64,000 nt of DNA from an uncultured Bacteroidales bacterium (GCA_947164985.1 CAMUYI010000002.1:186001-250000), one strand, 5' to 3'; numbered from the stretch's first letter, positions 1 through 7,719 are shown. Program-made: numbers and translations. Notes: generated by a model not told the origin, from the sequence alone.

Positions 1-767
1 ATGGTCTCCATCTCCTCGACACCCTTCAGACCCGTCTCGCTGTTCGCTAAGATGGTCTTGAGTGCTGCCAATTTCTCAGCTGTTGTGCCGCTGAGGTTCA
101 AGATCGGCTGTAACTTAGCCACCTGCTCTGCATTCAGTCCGCGTTCTACCAACTCCGCATTCACGGCCTCTACACCGATCTTGTCCAGTTTGTCGATCGC
201 CACGGTGATATCCACCATCTTTTCCGGCGCACCGATCACCTCGGCGATACCGGCTAAGATCTTACGGTTGTTGATATGCAGGCACACGTTGATGCCCAGG
301 CGCTTATACACCTCTTCTACGATCTGAATCAACTCCAACTCGCCCAGCAGACTGTCACTACCGATCACATCCACGTCACACTGATAGAACTCACGGTAAC
401 GACCTTTCTGCGGACGATCCGCACGCCATACCGGCTGAATCTGGTAGCGCTTGAACGGAAAAGCAATCTCCTCGCGGTGCTGCACCACATAGCGTGCAAA
501 AGGAACGGTCAGATCGTACCGCAAACCCTTCTCCGGTGCCAAACCGGCTTTCTCACCGCTGTTCTGGATGCGGAAGAGCAACTTATCACCTTCCTCACCG
601 TACTTACCCATCAGCGTACCGATATTCTCCATCGCCGGCGTCTCAATCTGCTGAAAACCATATAGACTGAACACACCTTTGATCGTATCAAAGATATAAT
701 TACGACGCGCCATCTCCACTTGTCCGAAATCCCGCGTGCCTTTTGGTATACTTGGTTTCTGTGCCAT
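1..767 (-). CDS. hisS: Histidyl-tRNA synthetase, N-terminal 255 codons (runs off the window)
   Basis: Class II histidyl-tRNA synthetase, which charges tRNA-His in the cytosol. It reads from ATG at 767 and is open to the window edge, so the rest of the catalytic core and the anticodon-binding domain lie outside. Visible are the N-terminal KGTRDFG signature (residues 9-15), the segment [13 protein letters not shown] that lines the active site, and motif 2 with [16 protein letters not shown]. It follows waaA by 32 nt on the same strand with no promoter between, so it is probably the third gene of yqeY-waaA-hisS. The spacer is an AT-rich degenerate repeat. No frameshift is seen in the part present. 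Confidence 0.95.
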   Translation of the reverse strand, partial: MAQKPSIPKGTRDFGQVEMARRNYIFDTIKGVFSLYGFQQIETPAMENIGTLMGKYGEEGDKLLFRIQNSGEKAGLAPEKGLRYDLTVPFARYVVQHREEIAFPFKRYQIQPVWRADRPQKGRYREFYQCDVDVIGSDSLLGELELIQIVEEVYKRLGINVCLHINNRKILAGIAEVIGAPEKMVDITVAIDKLDKIGVEAVNAELVERGLNAEQVAKLQPILNLSGTTAEKLAALKTILANSETGLKGVEEMET

Positions 768-799
768 AATCTCAATTTTCCATTTTCAATTTTCAATTT
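768..799. repeat. Degenerate spacer repeat (unit about ATTTTCA)
   Basis: The whole waaA-hisS spacer consists of four near-copies of an ATTTTCA/ATTTTCC unit. Similar reiterated spacers occur elsewhere in the window, for example 8471-8519, 10280-10308, 43025-43057, 48820-48860 and 63830-63862, each with its own unit. Confidence 0.8.
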
Positions 800-2005
800 T
801 CAATTAGCTCCAAAAATCTGTTCGTAGATTTTTGCCGTAGCGCCTAATTCGCTCTCCACATATTGTGCAGCCTTAGCACCTATCTCTTCGTGATTCGCAA
901 AAGCCGTTTCGATCGCATCTTCGAGTTCTGCATAATTGCTGATGCTCCGTCCTGCACCGGCATCAATCAAGCCCTGTGCTTCGCGGAAATGGTGGTAGTT
1001 CGGTCCAAACAGCACCGGCACACCATACACCGCCGCTTCAATCGTGTTGTGGATACCTACGCCGAAACCGCCACCGATATAGGCCACTTGTCCGAACCGG
1101 TAAATCGAGGATAGCAATCCGATCGTATCCAGCACCATCACCTGTGCGTGCTTCAGTATATTCACGCGACTCTCATTGGAAGGCATACTACTGATCACAG
1201 AGTACTTCACAATCTTTCCCTCAAAGAGGTTAAATATGAAGTGCAAATGCTCCTCATTGATCTCGTGTGGCACCAAGATAATTTTTAATTTTTCATTTTG
1301 AATTTTTAATTGCGCTAATAGCGCCTCATCCTTCGGCCATGTGCTACCTGCCACCAACCCCCGTTCAGCCCCTTCCACAAACTGCGCAATCGGTGTGAAC
1401 CGGTCTCCTGTAACCCGTAACCCGTCTTCCATAACCCGTTTCACCCGATCAAACCGCGTATCGCCTGTCACCGTGCAGTTCGCTATCCCGTGCTCCGCTA
1501 ATAACGCGCGCGACGCCTCGTCTTGTACATACAGGTGCGTGAAGCACTTCAGCAGGTTGAGCGAACTCTTGCCGTACCAATGGAAGAACCGTTGGGTAGG
1601 GCGGAAGATAGCACTGATGCTGTAGGTCGGAATACCGCGTTTCTTGAGTACACGCAGGTACGGCGGCCAGAACTCATACTTCACAAACAGCACCTTACTC
1701 GGCTGCAACGCATCCAAGAACTTATTCGCATTATGCCGGTTAGGGAAGGGCAGATAGAACACCCCGTCCACCAACTCATAGTTCTTCCTTAACTCATACC
1801 CAGACGGCGAAAAGAAAGTGAGAACAATTTTTAATTTTTCATTTTTAATTTTTAATTGTTCTATGATCGGCCTTGCCTGCTCGAATTCACCTACCGAAGC
1901 CGAGTGGATCCATATGGCTCCCCTCAACGCCTGTAATTGGGCGATGTGCTCCTTGTCCAGCGCCTCCCGCTGGCCCTTCAACAGTGCGATGATTTTCTTT
2001 CCCAT
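800..2005 (-). CDS. waaA: 3-deoxy-D-manno-octulosonic acid (Kdo) transferase, lacking the usual N-terminal anchor
   Basis: GT30-family Kdo transferase, which adds Kdo to the lipid A precursor at the inner membrane. Residues 32-43 contain WIHSASVGEFEQ; the Glu at 40 corresponds to the catalytic base of the family. The C-terminal half has the sugar-nucleotide segment with IGGGFGVGIHNTIEAAVYGVPVLFGP. At 401 residues it starts directly at the soluble domain; the hydrophobic N-terminal segment typical of WaaA is absent, and the frame upstream of the start encodes no such segment either. The start is fixed by a TAATG junction with yqeY. Three stretches (near residues 54-63, 189-200 and 230-241) are encoded by the same degenerate repeats that fill intergenic spacers. 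Confidence 0.9.
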   Translation of the reverse strand: MGKKIIALLKGQREALDKEHIAQLQALRGAIWIHSASVGEFEQARPIIEQLKIKNEKLKIVLTFFSPSGYELRKNYELVDGVFYLPFPNRHNANKFLDALQPSKVLFVKYEFWPPYLRVLKKRGIPTYSISAIFRPTQRFFHWYGKSSLNLLKCFTHLYVQDEASRALLAEHGIANCTVTGDTRFDRVKRVMEDGLRVTGDRFTPIAQFVEGAERGLVAGSTWPKDEALLAQLKIQNEKLKIILVPHEINEEHLHFIFNLFEGKIVKYSVISSMPSNESRVNILKHAQVMVLDTIGLLSSIYRFGQVAYIGGGFGVGIHNTIEAAVYGVPVLFGPNYHHFREAQGLIDAGAGRSISNYAELEDAIETAFANHEEIGAKAAQYVESELGATAKIYEQIFGAN

Positions 2006-2451
2006 TATGCTAATTGGCCTTGCACCACCTGTGCCACCATCTTACCGTCCGCATTAGGCAGCGCCGCTTTGATGGCCTTCACAAACAGACCCATGTTCTT
2101 CTTCTCTGCTTCCCATCCGTTCGCCTCTTTGGCGGCGTTGAATGCACGAACAATATCCTCTTCCGTCGCTGCTTGCGGCAGGAAAGTCTCCAGCACGTCT
2201 ATCTGCGCTTGCTCCGCGTCAGCCAACTCCTGACGACCGGCAGCGATGTATTGCTCCACCGACTCCTGACGTTGTTTCACCATCTTCTTGATGATCTGGA
2301 TCTCGTCGGCCTCTGTCATCTCTTTGCCGGCATTCTCCTTGCTCGTAGACCAGTTCAGAAAAGCACTCTTGATCGCCCGCAGCGTCTCGGTACGTACTGT
2401 ATCATGGTTTTTCATTGCCTCCATGATCAAGGCATTCATCTCATTTTTCAT
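2005..2451 (-). CDS. yqeY: GatB/YqeY domain protein
   Basis: Small cytosolic GatB/YqeY-family protein of 148 residues, about the normal length. The family resembles the tRNA-binding tail of the GatB amidotransferase subunit, but the function of the free-standing form is not settled. The first residues carry the usual TLRAIKSAFLNW helix and the protein ends in a Lys/Gln-rich helical domain. It is the first gene of the yqeY-waaA-hisS set, with a TACCTTTG promoter about 30-40 nt upstream and a one-base stop/start overlap (TAATG) with waaA that suggests translational coupling. Confidence 0.88.
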   Translation of the reverse strand: MKNEMNALIMEAMKNHDTVRTETLRAIKSAFLNWSTSKENAGKEMTEADEIQIIKKMVKQRQESVEQYIAAGRQELADAEQAQIDVLETFLPQAATEEDIVRAFNAAKEANGWEAEKKNMGLFVKAIKAALPNADGKMVAQVVQGQLA

Positions 2452-2483
2452 ATCGCGTTTTTGTTATTTCCACAATTCGGCTG

Positions 2484-2491
2484 CAAAGGTA
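2484..2491 (-). promoter_or_regulatory. -7 promoter element TACCTTTG for yqeY-waaA-hisS
   Basis: On the minus strand the sequence TTGCGTATATG, about 20 nt and TACCTTTGCAG form a typical Bacteroidetes sigma-70-type promoter about 35 nt before the yqeY start. Confidence 0.75.
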
Positions 2492-2530
2492 CAAAAATAT
2501 TTTCATATACGCAAGCGCGCACGCGTTTTT

Positions 2531-3184
2531 TTAGGAAAAAAGTATCGTCGTTTTATCCAAAGGTAAGTCCTCCGGCTTCGGGATGATGAAGATCCGCATC
2601 GCGATAGAGGAGGGGAATTGGGCAAAATAGGGATCGGCGGAGAGGATCCAGTCGATACGATCAATCGCAAAACGACGCATCGCCATCTTGTGCCAATAGC
2701 GGATATGCTTCTCTTGTTTGGGCACGACCTTTACTCCTATCTTTCCGTCGGAAAAATGCACAATCGCTACTGCACGTTCTTTGTGGATCGTAGCCTGCGC
2801 TTTTTGCTCGTCGTTCAGGCGATGGGAGATCGTGATATGCCGATGGCCCTCTTCGTTGATTCGCGCCATTTCAGCACGGAAGAGCCGACCGTGCGCGGAC
2901 GTGTCTTTGAGTTGATTGACGGCAATATAATAATGAATCATCTCGTGCAAGATCGTGTCTTGCACCACCTCTTCCGGAAGGTCAATTCGAACATTGATAC
3001 GCAGCACAAAATCTTCATTTCTATACCCGCCAAACAAACCCTGCCGCTTCCTCACAAACGTCACCTTACCCAAGAATCCCTTGGCATGACTCAACTTAAT
3101 CGGCAGAGTAGGCAAAGCCCCATCGAAGAACTGTCGATTATAGGCATCAAAATGTTCTTGTATGTATTCTATCGTCGGTTTCAC
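2531..3184 (-). CDS. SprT-like zinc metallopeptidase
   Basis: SprT-like domain protein of 217 residues, probably a cytosolic zinc protease. Residues 80-84 are HEMIH, the HExxH zinc/catalytic motif, followed by a possible third ligand in SAHGRLFRAEM (His near 98). The family includes DNA-protein crosslink proteases such as Spartan, but this bacterial member is not characterised. The start is GTG at 3184; no upstream ATG in frame is available. Only 4 nt separate a TAATTTTG element from the GTG, so a transcript from that promoter would be leaderless, whereas a second upstream promoter would give a leader of about 80 nt. Confidence 0.82.
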   Translation of the reverse strand: MKPTIEYIQEHFDAYNRQFFDGALPTLPIKLSHAKGFLGKVTFVRKRQGLFGGYRNEDFVLRINVRIDLPEEVVQDTILHEMIHYYIAVNQLKDTSAHGRLFRAEMARINEEGHRHITISHRLNDEQKAQATIHKERAVAIVHFSDGKIGVKVVPKQEKHIRYWHKMAMRRFAIDRIDWILSADPYFAQFPSSIAMRIFIIPKPEDLPLDKTTILFS

Positions 3185-3188
3185 GGCA

Positions 3189-3196
3189 CAAAATTA
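3189..3196 (-). promoter_or_regulatory. Proximal -7 element TAATTTTG, 4 nt before the sprT-like GTG start
   Basis: Minus-strand TAATTTTGTGCCGTG. The spacing puts the expected transcription start at or next to the start codon. Confidence 0.55.
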
Positions 3197-3247
3197 CTGC
3201 TTTTTCTCGAATTATGCAAGTTTTATTTGCATTATGCAAAAAAAATG

Positions 3248-3255
3248 TAACTTTG
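3248..3255 (+). promoter_or_regulatory. Plus-strand -7 element TAACTTTG with no gene downstream
   Basis: TAACTTTGCGCC lies behind a TTTGCATTATGC -33-like box. Reading to the right there is no plus-strand gene before 5907, only the 3' side of a minus-strand ATPase gene. It may make antisense or non-coding RNA, or be a chance match. Confidence 0.4.
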
Positions 3256-3269
3256 CGCCAAATCGGCTG

Positions 3270-3277
3270 CAAAGTTA
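3270..3277 (-). promoter_or_regulatory. Distal -7 element TAACTTTG for the sprT-like gene
   Basis: Minus-strand TAACTTTGCAGCC with the upstream box AACACATTTTGCTTGC. The whole promoter is nearly the same as the V-ATPase promoter at 7055-7105. It faces the plus-strand element at 3248-3255 across 14 nt. Confidence 0.6.
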
Positions 3278-3429
3278 CTAATTGAAATGACATAGGCAAG
3301 CAAAATGTGTTTTTATAAAGGGGAAAGAAAAAATCGGAAAAAGTTGGAGTGGGATAGGGGTTAGTTCGTCAGAAAGAATACAACCGACAATTTTGTGTGA
3401 ATCTGTGAATGTGTGAATTTTGGTGTATT

Positions 3430-4713
3430 CTATGGTTTCAAGCAGCCGATAGGAACTACGTATACACCATCATCGCGGCGATAGGCATATTGGCCAACCG
3501 CTGTCAAAACCATCTTGAATGATGGCGCGTACATCTTATCGGTGTTGATCTTCTGCTCTAGCAGTAGCAGGTTTTTCGCTCCTTCTTCAATCAGGCTCTC
3601 ACCGCCTAACTTAATCTCCACCAAGCCATAGTGTCCGTTGCGCAGGTGTATAACCGCGTCGCACTCCAGATTATTGTTATCGCGATAATGGAACACTTGT
3701 CCATCGTTAGCTTCTGCATACACGCGCAAGTCGCGCACGGCCAACGTTTCAAAGAACAGCCCCAAAGTATTTAGGTCTTTCATCAAGTCCGCAGGGCCGA
3801 TACCCAACGCAGCTGTGGCCATACTCGGATCGGTAAAATAGCGTGTGTCGGCAGTACGAATAGCCGCTTTGCTGCGCAAGTTCGGATTCCATGCTTCCAT
3901 GTCCTCTATGACGAAGAGTTTTTTAAGCGCCTTGATGTAAGAAGCTACCGTTGCATCACTCATCGAGTGCTTCTCATTATTGCTGATGTCTGCTACGATA
4001 GTGCCATACGATGCCTGTGAACCTTGATGACGCGCATAACTACGCAGCAATCTACGCGTACTCTCTTCACTGCGATTCGTGTCATCCACTTCCGATATAT
4101 CTTGCTTAGCTATTGCGTCAATATAGTTGTATGATTGTTTTAGCGCAGCCCGTTCGGATTTATCCAATGCTTTCGGCCAACCGCCTCTACATACCAAAAA
4201 ACAGATATCCTCTAAACTCAGATCACGTGCAGACTCTGCCTGCAAAGGAGTTTTGAATAATTCGGCTAACGATACGGAACCATTGCTTTCTCCTGATTCC
4301 CACAAACTCATCGGACGCATTTTTACCCAACCTACACGTCCTGTGCCGGAATGACTAATTTTGTCTTTAGAAACGGGTTTGGCACTACCGGTCAGAATAA
4401 ACATGCCATCTTTGCTGCTTCTATCCACTACAAAACGGCATGCATCCCACAATTGCGGGTATTTTTGCCATTCATCCAGCAAGCGAGGGTTCTCTCCTTC
4501 TAACAGTTTCTGTACTTTCATTTCTGCCAGTTGGCTATATAACTGTTTTTTTGCAGGGTCATCTAAGAAAATGACACTACGTGCCTGCTGCAACGCCGTT
4601 GTCGTTTTGCCACACCACTTAGCGCCTTCAACGAGTACATATCCGGCTGCTTCCAATTGTAGTTCTAATAACTCATCTGCAACTCGTTTTCGATATACAA
4701 AATCACCTTCCAT
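3430..4713 (-). CDS. AAA-family ATPase with DUF4143 C-terminal domain
   Basis: ATP-binding protein of the AAA_14/DUF4143 type, 427 residues, common in many copies in Bacteroidales and of unknown role. Residues 30-37 are GAKWCGKT (Walker A), and RLLDEWQ is a Walker B-like segment. The C-terminal DUF4143 part contains LECDAVIHLRNGHYGLVEIKLG, a spacing (D, then E-x-K) reminiscent of PD-(D/E)xK nucleases. The gene stands alone behind its own TACCTTTG promoter; its neighbour upstream is a truncated RhuM gene, which gives the stretch the look of an accessory region. No frameshift is seen. Confidence 0.85.
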   Translation of the reverse strand: MEGDFVYRKRVADELLELQLEAAGYVLVEGAKWCGKTTTALQQARSVIFLDDPAKKQLYSQLAEMKVQKLLEGENPRLLDEWQKYPQLWDACRFVVDRSSKDGMFILTGSAKPVSKDKISHSGTGRVGWVKMRPMSLWESGESNGSVSLAELFKTPLQAESARDLSLEDICFLVCRGGWPKALDKSERAALKQSYNYIDAIAKQDISEVDDTNRSEESTRRLLRSYARHQGSQASYGTIVADISNNEKHSMSDATVASYIKALKKLFVIEDMEAWNPNLRSKAAIRTADTRYFTDPSMATAALGIGPADLMKDLNTLGLFFETLAVRDLRVYAEANDGQVFHYRDNNNLECDAVIHLRNGHYGLVEIKLGGESLIEEGAKNLLLLEQKINTDKMYAPSFKMVLTAVGQYAYRRDDGVYVVPIGCLKP

Positions 4714-4738
4714 TTTGACCGATTTTTAAAATCCGCTG

Positions 4739-4746
4739 CAAAGGTA
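4739..4746 (-). promoter_or_regulatory. -7 element TACCTTTG for the DUF4143 ATPase
   Basis: Minus-strand TTTGCATATATC, spacer, TACCTTTGCAGC, about 26 nt before the ATG. Confidence 0.7.
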
Positions 4747-4808
4747 GTAAAAATAATTGATATATGCAAATATTTTTGAAAAATTTTAGCCGTTTGAAGA
4801 TTTTTCAT

Positions 4809-5309
4809 TTAGCCATTTGAAGAAAATTCATTCGGTGATTTGTAGAAAATCTGTTCTGCCGGTGGCAGTTCCGTGCGAACGAAGAAATCAATTTGCTCTT
4901 GATGCTTGGCTAACTGCTTTTGTTGCGATGCCAATTGATTCTCAATATTCAGCAAACGCTGATTGACCGCATAGCCACGCAACATATATTCTTTTAACAC
5001 GGAAGTTGCCCATCTACGGAATTGAATGCCACGTTTGGATTTAACACGGTATCCAACAGATATAATAACATCTAAGTCATACAGTCGAGCGGGTCTATCA
5101 GAATTAGGAACTTGCAAAAAATGCAAATTGCTTTTTTCATCCAACTCTCCTTCAGAAAAGGCATTTTTAATATGCCTCGATATAACGGATATATCCTTTT
5201 GGAACAATTCTGCCATCTGTTGCTGCGTTAACCACACAGTATCATCCTCTAAGCGCACCTCTAATTGCACACTTTCATCTGGTTGATATAAAACAATCTC
5301 GTTTGTCAT
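4809..5309 (-). CDS. RhuM-family DNA-binding-like protein, C-terminally truncated
   Basis: The first about 125 residues match the RhuM-family core: VWLTQQQMAELFQKDISVISRHIKNAF (a likely winged-helix or KilA/ORF6N-like DNA-binding segment) and DLDVIISVGYRVKSKRGIQFRRWA. After a short Gln/Lys-rich coiled segment the protein ends at 166 residues with FVRTELPPAEQIFYKSPNEF. Relatives with this tail normally continue past the phrase corresponding to 'IFYEGQIFDAY' into a further domain, so the gene seems to have lost its 3' part. A full-length paralogue of the family lies at 20669. It may still encode a functional short regulator. Confidence 0.7.
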   Translation of the reverse strand: MTNEIVLYQPDESVQLEVRLEDDTVWLTQQQMAELFQKDISVISRHIKNAFSEGELDEKSNLHFLQVPNSDRPARLYDLDVIISVGYRVKSKRGIQFRRWATSVLKEYMLRGYAVNQRLLNIENQLASQQKQLAKHQEQIDFFVRTELPPAEQIFYKSPNEFSSNG

Positions 5310-5342
5310 ATCGTTACTTCAACTGTTGCAATTTTTGCAAGG

Positions 5343-5367
5343 GTTCGAACTAGTTCCATTTTGGAAC
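5343..5367. promoter_or_regulatory. Palindromes in the truncated RhuM leader
   Basis: GTTCGAAC (5343-5350) and GTTCC-ATTTT-GGAAC (5353-5367) lie between the promoter and the start of the truncated RhuM gene, a plausible place for an autoregulatory operator. No protein has been assigned. Confidence 0.35.
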
Positions 5368-5417
5368 AGGTTGGATTTTCGAGTACTTTCCAAAAGGGAA
5401 ATAACTGAAATCGCCTG

Positions 5418-5425
5418 CAAAATTA
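5418..5425 (-). promoter_or_regulatory. -7 element TAATTTTG for the truncated RhuM gene
   Basis: Minus-strand TTTGCATATATAAG, spacer, TAATTTTGCAGG; it gives a leader of about 100 nt. Confidence 0.6.
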
Positions 5426-5464
5426 CAAAAAAAATCTTATATATGCAAATTTTTAGGGCAAGAA

Positions 5465-5680
5465 AGATTCACAGATTCTTATTTCACTGCGTTCAAACGA
5501 TAAAGTGAATTTGACAGGAGTAAAATTCACAGATTCACAGATTCACGCATCGGTGAAGGTTGGAAAAATCTCCATAATAATATAATAATATAATATATTA
5601 TATATTTATTATGAGCAAAATACGAAGATACAAATTTGTGTGAATTTGTGAATTTGTGAATCTATCGTGCCCTTGCGGCT
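5465..5680. repeat. Spacer with ATTCACAG-type and AT-rich repeats
   Basis: This gene-free stretch contains scattered ATTCACAG units, their complements (GTGAATTTGTGAATT), and a run of TAATA units around 5575-5610. It ends in ATCGTGCCCTTGCGGCTAAGAA (5656-5677 with one mismatch to 20008-20029). The same ATTCACAG units recur at 6857-6890 and near 3395-3420. No gene is seen between 5310 and 5906. Confidence 0.7.
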
Positions 5681-5767
5681 AAGAATTTTGCTCATGGGAT
5701 TTCAAAAAAAATCACAAATTATGTAAAAAAGTTGCGAAAAAATTTGGAAAAAGTAAAATGTTCATCG

Positions 5768-5775
5768 TATCTTTG
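5768..5775 (+). promoter_or_regulatory. -7 element TATCTTTG for the small-protein cluster 5907-6818
   Basis: TATCTTTGCATC about 125 nt upstream of the first small gene; AT-rich sequence with a TTG box lies upstream. Confidence 0.55.
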
Positions 5776-5808
5776 CATCAGATTTGAAAATCGATCCAAT
5801 CAGCCACT

Positions 5809-5874
5809 CTCGCGCCACTTTGGCGCCACTCGCGCGAGTATGACGTTTGTTGTTTACGTCGGATAGCATCCGAC
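5809..5874 (+). promoter_or_regulatory. Structured 5' leader with two hairpins
   Basis: Stem 1 is CTCGCGC (5809-5815) with GCGCGAG (5832-5838), with an inner GGCGCC. Stem 2 is GTCGGAT-AGC-ATCCGAC (5858-5874). No T-run follows, so these are more likely RNA structure or operator sites than terminators. Confidence 0.5.
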
Positions 5875-5906
5875 AATTGTTAACCCATTAAAACCAAACC
5901 TTAACT

Positions 5907-6221
5907 ATGGCACGTTATGAACCAATCGACATGGTGAATCACTACCGTGGTAAGATCTGTTCCCATTCGGACACCTACTTCCAAAAACGTGGTAACACCC
6001 TTTGTACCGGTCGCATCTGTAACCCACGTGACCTTTCCAAGCACCCCCTCTCCGCTGACGAGATCGCCGTGCGACAGAAGTTCACACAGGCGCGTGCTGC
6101 CGTCAAAGCACTCACCTCCGAACAGAAAGCAGCCTACGCGCTCGCTTTCAAGAACCAGAAGAAATACGCCACTCTCCCCGGCTTCATCTTCGCTTCGGAG
6201 TACGCCAAACTCGGCAATTAA
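5907..6221 (+). CDS. Small basic protein of unknown function, paralogous to the next gene
   Basis: 104 residues, Lys/Arg-rich, no signal peptide or membrane segment. The layout is: short N-terminus with MARYEPIDMVNHYRGK, a middle part with NPRDLSKHPLSADEIAVRQKF, an Ala-rich helix, and an aromatic end with FIFASEYAKL. The same order of motifs (MAxxE, LSxxE.xVRxxF, helix, Y/W-rich end) is seen at 6291 and, more weakly, at 35886, so I treat the three as one family. I do not recognise a known function. It heads a cluster of three small genes behind the 5768 promoter and a structured leader. Confidence 0.7.
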   Translation: MARYEPIDMVNHYRGKICSHSDTYFQKRGNTLCTGRICNPRDLSKHPLSADEIAVRQKFTQARAAVKALTSEQKAAYALAFKNQKKYATLPGFIFASEYAKLGN

Positions 6222-6290
6222 CAATCGACCTAGTAAGACATAGTTAGACCTAGTTCGACCTATTATTAACCCTTTAAAACCTTAACGAAA

Positions 6291-6671
6291 ATGGCAAAAG
6301 TAGAATGGAGTGCCGGTATCGATCATGTATCCGGCGCATTGAGCAAACCGAGTAAGAGCGGTCAACACAGTTGTACCAAGATGCTCTTGGGTACCCACCG
6401 CGTAGCAGCGACCGAGTCGAAAGACTGTAACCGTCTGTACCTCCGCAGAAAAGTGGAGCGCAGTACTCCGCTGTCAAACCGTGAGGTAGCAGTCCGCGCA
6501 CGCTTCACCGCTGTACGCGCAATGGTCGCAACCCGTGCAGCCGACCTGAGCAAACAGTTGGCCGACCAGCAAGCTTTCATGGCTCAAAAAGACCAACCGG
6601 GCGGCAAGAAGACTCTCAAGGCCTACTACTGGTCTATCTGCGGCGCCGAGTATGACCAGCAACACGGCTAA
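6291..6671 (+). CDS. Small basic protein of unknown function
   Basis: 126 residues. MAKVEWSAGIDHVSGALSK at the N-terminus is close to the start of the protein at 35886 (MARAELSPGIESLSGKLAG), and the middle LSNREVAVRARFTAVRAMV matches the 5907 protein. The C-terminal end is aromatic (LKAYYWSICGAEYDQQ). Predicted cytosolic and basic. It lies 69 nt after its paralogue; the spacer is made of a GACCTAGTTAGACCTAG-type repeat. Function unknown. Confidence 0.7.
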   Translation: MAKVEWSAGIDHVSGALSKPSKSGQHSCTKMLLGTHRVAATESKDCNRLYLRRKVERSTPLSNREVAVRARFTAVRAMVATRAADLSKQLADQQAFMAQKDQPGGKKTLKAYYWSICGAEYDQQHG

Positions 6672-6710
6672 TGAAAGGAATCTAAACACTCAAAAAGAAA
6701 GGAGATCAAA

Positions 6711-6818
6711 ATGGCAACTGAAAACGAAGAAAAAGATTGGAAACAAGTCCTCTTAGAGATCATCATCAAGATTCTAACGCTGGGTTTCTACCATGTAGAG
6801 AAGCACAGAAAAAGTTGA
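6711..6818 (+). CDS. 35-residue hydrophobic peptide with a strong ribosome binding site
   Basis: ATG at 6711, TGA at 6816-6818. The product begins MATENEEKDWKQVLLEIIIK, followed by ILTLGFYHVEKHRKS: an acidic start, an amphipathic or membrane helix at residues 10-25 and a basic end. It is preceded by AAAGGAGATC 6 nt before the ATG, a Shine-Dalgarno match that is rare in this window and argues that it is translated. It resembles the short 'smalltalk'-type peptides of Bacteroides in size and in having a W-K-x-V-L-x-I-I-I helix, but this is only a loose resemblance. A terminator follows at once. Confidence 0.6.
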   Translation: MATENEEKDWKQVLLEIIIKILTLGFYHVEKHRKS

Positions 6819-6820
6819 TA

Positions 6821-6850
6821 GAGGGCGTCCGCAAGGGCGCCTTCTTTGTG
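6821..6850 (+). terminator. Intrinsic terminator of the small-protein cluster
   Basis: Stem GAGGGCG (6821-6827) with CGCCTTC (6838-6844), followed by TTTGTG; it lies 2 nt after the stop of the 35-residue ORF. Confidence 0.6.
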
Positions 6851-6856
6851 TAGCAA

Positions 6857-6903
6857 AATTTACAGATTCACAGATTCACAGATTCACACATCTTTGTGGC
6901 TAA
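6857..6903. repeat. ATTCACAG repeats and CATCTTTGTGGCTAA element
   Basis: Three tandem CAGATTCA units followed by CATCTTTGTGGCTAA (6889-6903), which recurs exactly at 20057-20071 inside the Spy-like gene. The remaining spacer to 7090 shows no gene. Confidence 0.65.
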
Positions 6904-7090
6904 ATACACATTATTTTATATACGCGCGGCGCGTACACCGAAGGTACCCACTTAACAGAGAAGAAGCGGTGATAGAATCACCGAACGAAATAACGGCGAA
7001 CAAGGATGCAAAAGAATTTGAAAAATCTACAAAGTAGATAAAAAAATAAAATAAAAACACATTTTGCTTGCGTATGTGAAAAAAAATTTG

Positions 7091-7098
7091 TAACTTTG
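7091..7098 (+). promoter_or_regulatory. -7 element TAACTTTG for the V-ATPase operon
   Basis: TTTTGCTTGCGTATGTG, spacer, TAACTTTGCAGCC; the predicted transcript starts near 7104, about 30 nt before subunit E. Confidence 0.75.
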
Positions 7099-7134
7099 CA
7101 GCCAAATTGCGAATAATTAAAATCTATATACAAA

Positions 7135-7719
7135 ATGAACTTATCAGAGATTACTGAAAAGATCTACGCCGAAGGTGTAGAAAAAGGAAATGCCGAGGCA
7201 CAACAGATCGTGGCTCAGGCGAACGAGAAAGCCGCTGCGATCGTGGCAGAGGCTGAGAAGAAAGCAAGAGCCATGGTGGCAGAGGCTGAGTCGAAAGCGG
7301 CTGACCTGGACAAGAAGACACGTGCGGAACTGAAGTTGTACGCTGAGCAGAGCGTGAATGCGGTGAAGACCGAGATCGTGAACCTGCTCTCCGACAAGAT
7401 CGCTGCGGACAGCGTGAAGGCTGCGACGGCAGATGCCAAGTTCATGCAGGGCTTGATCGCGAAGTTGGCAGAGCAGATGGCTAAGAACGGCGAGGTGCTG
7501 ATCGAGACCAAGGATGCCGAGGCATTGAAGAAGTACTTTGCGGCGAACGCGAAGGGATTGCTCGAGAAGGGCGTGAAGATCGCAGAGGTGAAGGGTATCA
7601 AGACCGATTTCACTATTCAGCCGGCAAAGGGTGGGTACAAACTTGCCTTCGGTGACGCTGAGTTTATCGCTTATTTCAAGGAAATGCTGAGACCACAGTT
7701 GGTGGAGGAACTGTTTTAA
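7135..7719 (+). CDS. V-type ATP synthase subunit E
   Basis: Peripheral-stalk subunit E (NtpE-like) of a V/A-type ATPase, 194 residues. Residues 20-75 are an Ala/Glu/Lys-rich helix (repeats of EKAAAIVAEAEKKARAMVAE) that would form the stalk coiled coil; the C-terminal third is the globular domain that contacts the A3B3 head, ending in LRPQLVEELF. First gene of the operon E-DUF2764-A-B-D-I-K. The 136-nt spacer to the next gene contains a TTGACGATTG repeat shared with the region after lon. Confidence 0.9.
   Translation: MNLSEITEKIYAEGVEKGNAEAQQIVAQANEKAAAIVAEAEKKARAMVAEAESKAADLDKKTRAELKLYAEQSVNAVKTEIVNLLSDKIAADSVKAATADAKFMQGLIAKLAEQMAKNGEVLIETKDAEALKKYFAANAKGLLEKGVKIAEVKGIKTDFTIQPAKGGYKLAFGDAEFIAYFKEMLRPQLVEELF

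Noticed and set aside
5465..6903. CRISPR-like array from ATTCACAG repeats
   Set aside because: Units are 8-10 nt, degenerate, unevenly spaced and lack unique spacers of constant length; no cas gene is near.
6846..7037. 63-codon plus-strand frame before the V-ATPase
   Set aside because: Its start is in ATTCACAG repeat DNA and it lacks a promoter and any family resemblance.
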